NCBI GenBank assembly: GCA_017469935.1
Contig: JAFUFL010000006.1
Span: 1-40,512 of the forward strand
Length of the DNA stretch: 40,512 nucleotides
From: Lachnospiraceae bacterium
Lineage (GTDB): Bacteria; Bacillota; Clostridia; Lachnospirales; Lachnospiraceae
Reading direction: 5' to 3'
Made by a program: the position numbers and the translations under genes. Positions 39,912 through 40,512 of this stretch are shown here, one piece after another; position 1 is the first letter of the stretch; every line of letters starts with the position of its first letter. The notes beneath the pieces were generated by a model. It worked only from the letters and a program-made list of their open reading frames with translations, had not been told where the DNA came from and did not search any database.

Positions 39912-40512
39912 ATGAAGATCAACCAGGTAGAGGAACTCACCGGCATTCCCAAAAAGAATATCCGCTTTTATGAAGAGCAGAAGCTGATCAGCCCGCAGCG
40001 CAATTCCGCCAACGGCTACCGCGAGTACTCGATGGAGGACGTGGCCCTGCTTGGCAAGATCAAGCTTTTCCGAAAACTGGGCATCCCCATCGAATCGATC
40101 CGGAAGATGGAGAGCGGCGAGCAGCAGCTGGACGACTGCCTTTACAAAAAAGTGCACGAGCTGAAGGCCGCCCGGCAGAGCGCCGAGCAGATGCAGATCG
40201 TCTGTCAGGAGATCCTCTCGAAGCAGGCCCGCTTTGACACTATTAATTCCGATATCTACCTGGAGGAGATCGAAAGGCTCGAGAAAGGAGGAACGCAGTT
40301 CGTGAATGTGGAGCAAAAAGACAAAAAACAGTCCACCGTCATTCCGATCATCTTTGCGGGACTTATCGTCCTTTTGATGATCGTCCTGACCGCGCTTGTG
40401 TGGTACTTGAATTCGATCGATCCGGCGCCCTTCGGTGTGGTACAGGTCATCACACTGGTCGCGCTGGCGGTATGTGCGGGCGTCATTATCGCCTGCAGGG
40501 AAAGAATTAAAG
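39912..40512 (+). CDS. MerR-family regulator with C-terminal membrane spans (partial at window edge)
   Basis: An open frame of at least 200 codons begins at ATG 39912 (KINQVEELTGIPKKNIRFYEEQKLISPQRNSANGYREYSMEDVALLG) and runs past the window end without a stop. The winged helix-turn-helix and IRFYEEQ are classic MerR. A coiled dimerisation helix (ESIRKMESGEQQLDDCLYKKVHELKAARQSAEQM) follows. In place of a sensor domain there are two membrane spans, IPIIFAGLIVLLMIVLTALVWYL and VVQVITLVALAVCAGVIIAC. A weak GAGG site precedes the start. Membrane-tethered MerR proteins are unusual and may sense envelope-acting compounds. The dyad promoter just upstream is its likely target. Confidence 0.85.
   Translation, partial: MKINQVEELTGIPKKNIRFYEEQKLISPQRNSANGYREYSMEDVALLGKIKLFRKLGIPIESIRKMESGEQQLDDCLYKKVHELKAARQSAEQMQIVCQEILSKQARFDTINSDIYLEEIERLEKGGTQFVNVEQKDKKQSTVIPIIFAGLIVLLMIVLTALVWYLNSIDPAPFGVVQVITLVALAVCAGVIIACRERIK

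Overview
The window looks like chromosomal DNA of a moderately GC-rich anaerobic Firmicute, most likely a gut Lachnospiraceae-type clostridium. This is inferred from the gene content: reverse rubrerythrin, DUF362 protein, AAA/PD-(D/E)xK proteins, BspA-like leucine-rich repeat proteins, a GlpA/GlpB/DUF1667 cluster, strong GGAGG ribosome sites, and no ribosomal RNA or prophage core.

Layout. 1-3.1 kb: a BspA-like surface protein whose repeats stop abruptly, a SIR2-like protein and a small ribbon-helix-helix protein. 3.1-3.4 kb: a gene-free stretch full of inverted repeats. 3.4-7.9 kb: an AAA-ATPase/nuclease-fold protein and a transmembrane Ser/Thr kinase, divergent from a helix-turn-helix gene. 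8-9.5 kb: a cupin and a DUF362 protein behind a promoter that carries a 47-bp palindrome. 9.5-13.1 kb: a complete polar amino-acid ABC operon preceded by a cysteine/methionine-rich leader peptide and mutually exclusive stem-loops. 13.2-17.2 kb: a DUF937 protein and a pheA-aroB-DAHP synthase operon. 17.3-19.6 kb: three overlapping genes of unknown role, two of them for membrane proteins. 19.9 kb: reverse rubrerythrin. 20.5-25.4 kb: a four-gene operon with a radical SAM/SPASM peptide maturase, a small protein ending in 18 asparagines, a zinc-ribbon membrane protein and a leucine-rich repeat membrane protein. 25.6-28.4 kb: a TGS-less threonyl-tRNA synthetase and a zinc-phospholipase-like protein. 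28.5-29.8 kb: a double-glycine-leader SH3 peptide and a repeat-bearing lipoprotein. 30.1-32.7 kb: a second amino-acid ABC operon. 32.9-40.5 kb: a cupin, CorA-type transporter, GlpA-like/GlpB-like/DUF1667 redox cluster, MATE exporter and a MerR regulator that runs off the edge.

From 32.6 kb onward the gene borders are crowded with repeats. There are at least six loci of a palindromic element (34-bp arms around a 3-4 bp spacer), a 17-bp minisatellite, a 47-bp tandem duplication at a gene end, and repeat-built C-terminal tails on both flavoenzymes.

The best candidates for undescribed biology are the radical SAM / poly-asparagine operon with its LytTR-like upstream repeats, the Cys/Met leader attenuator, the double-glycine SH3 peptide, and the palindromic repeat family that rewrites gene ends. 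All functions are read from sequence by eye. No database search was run.
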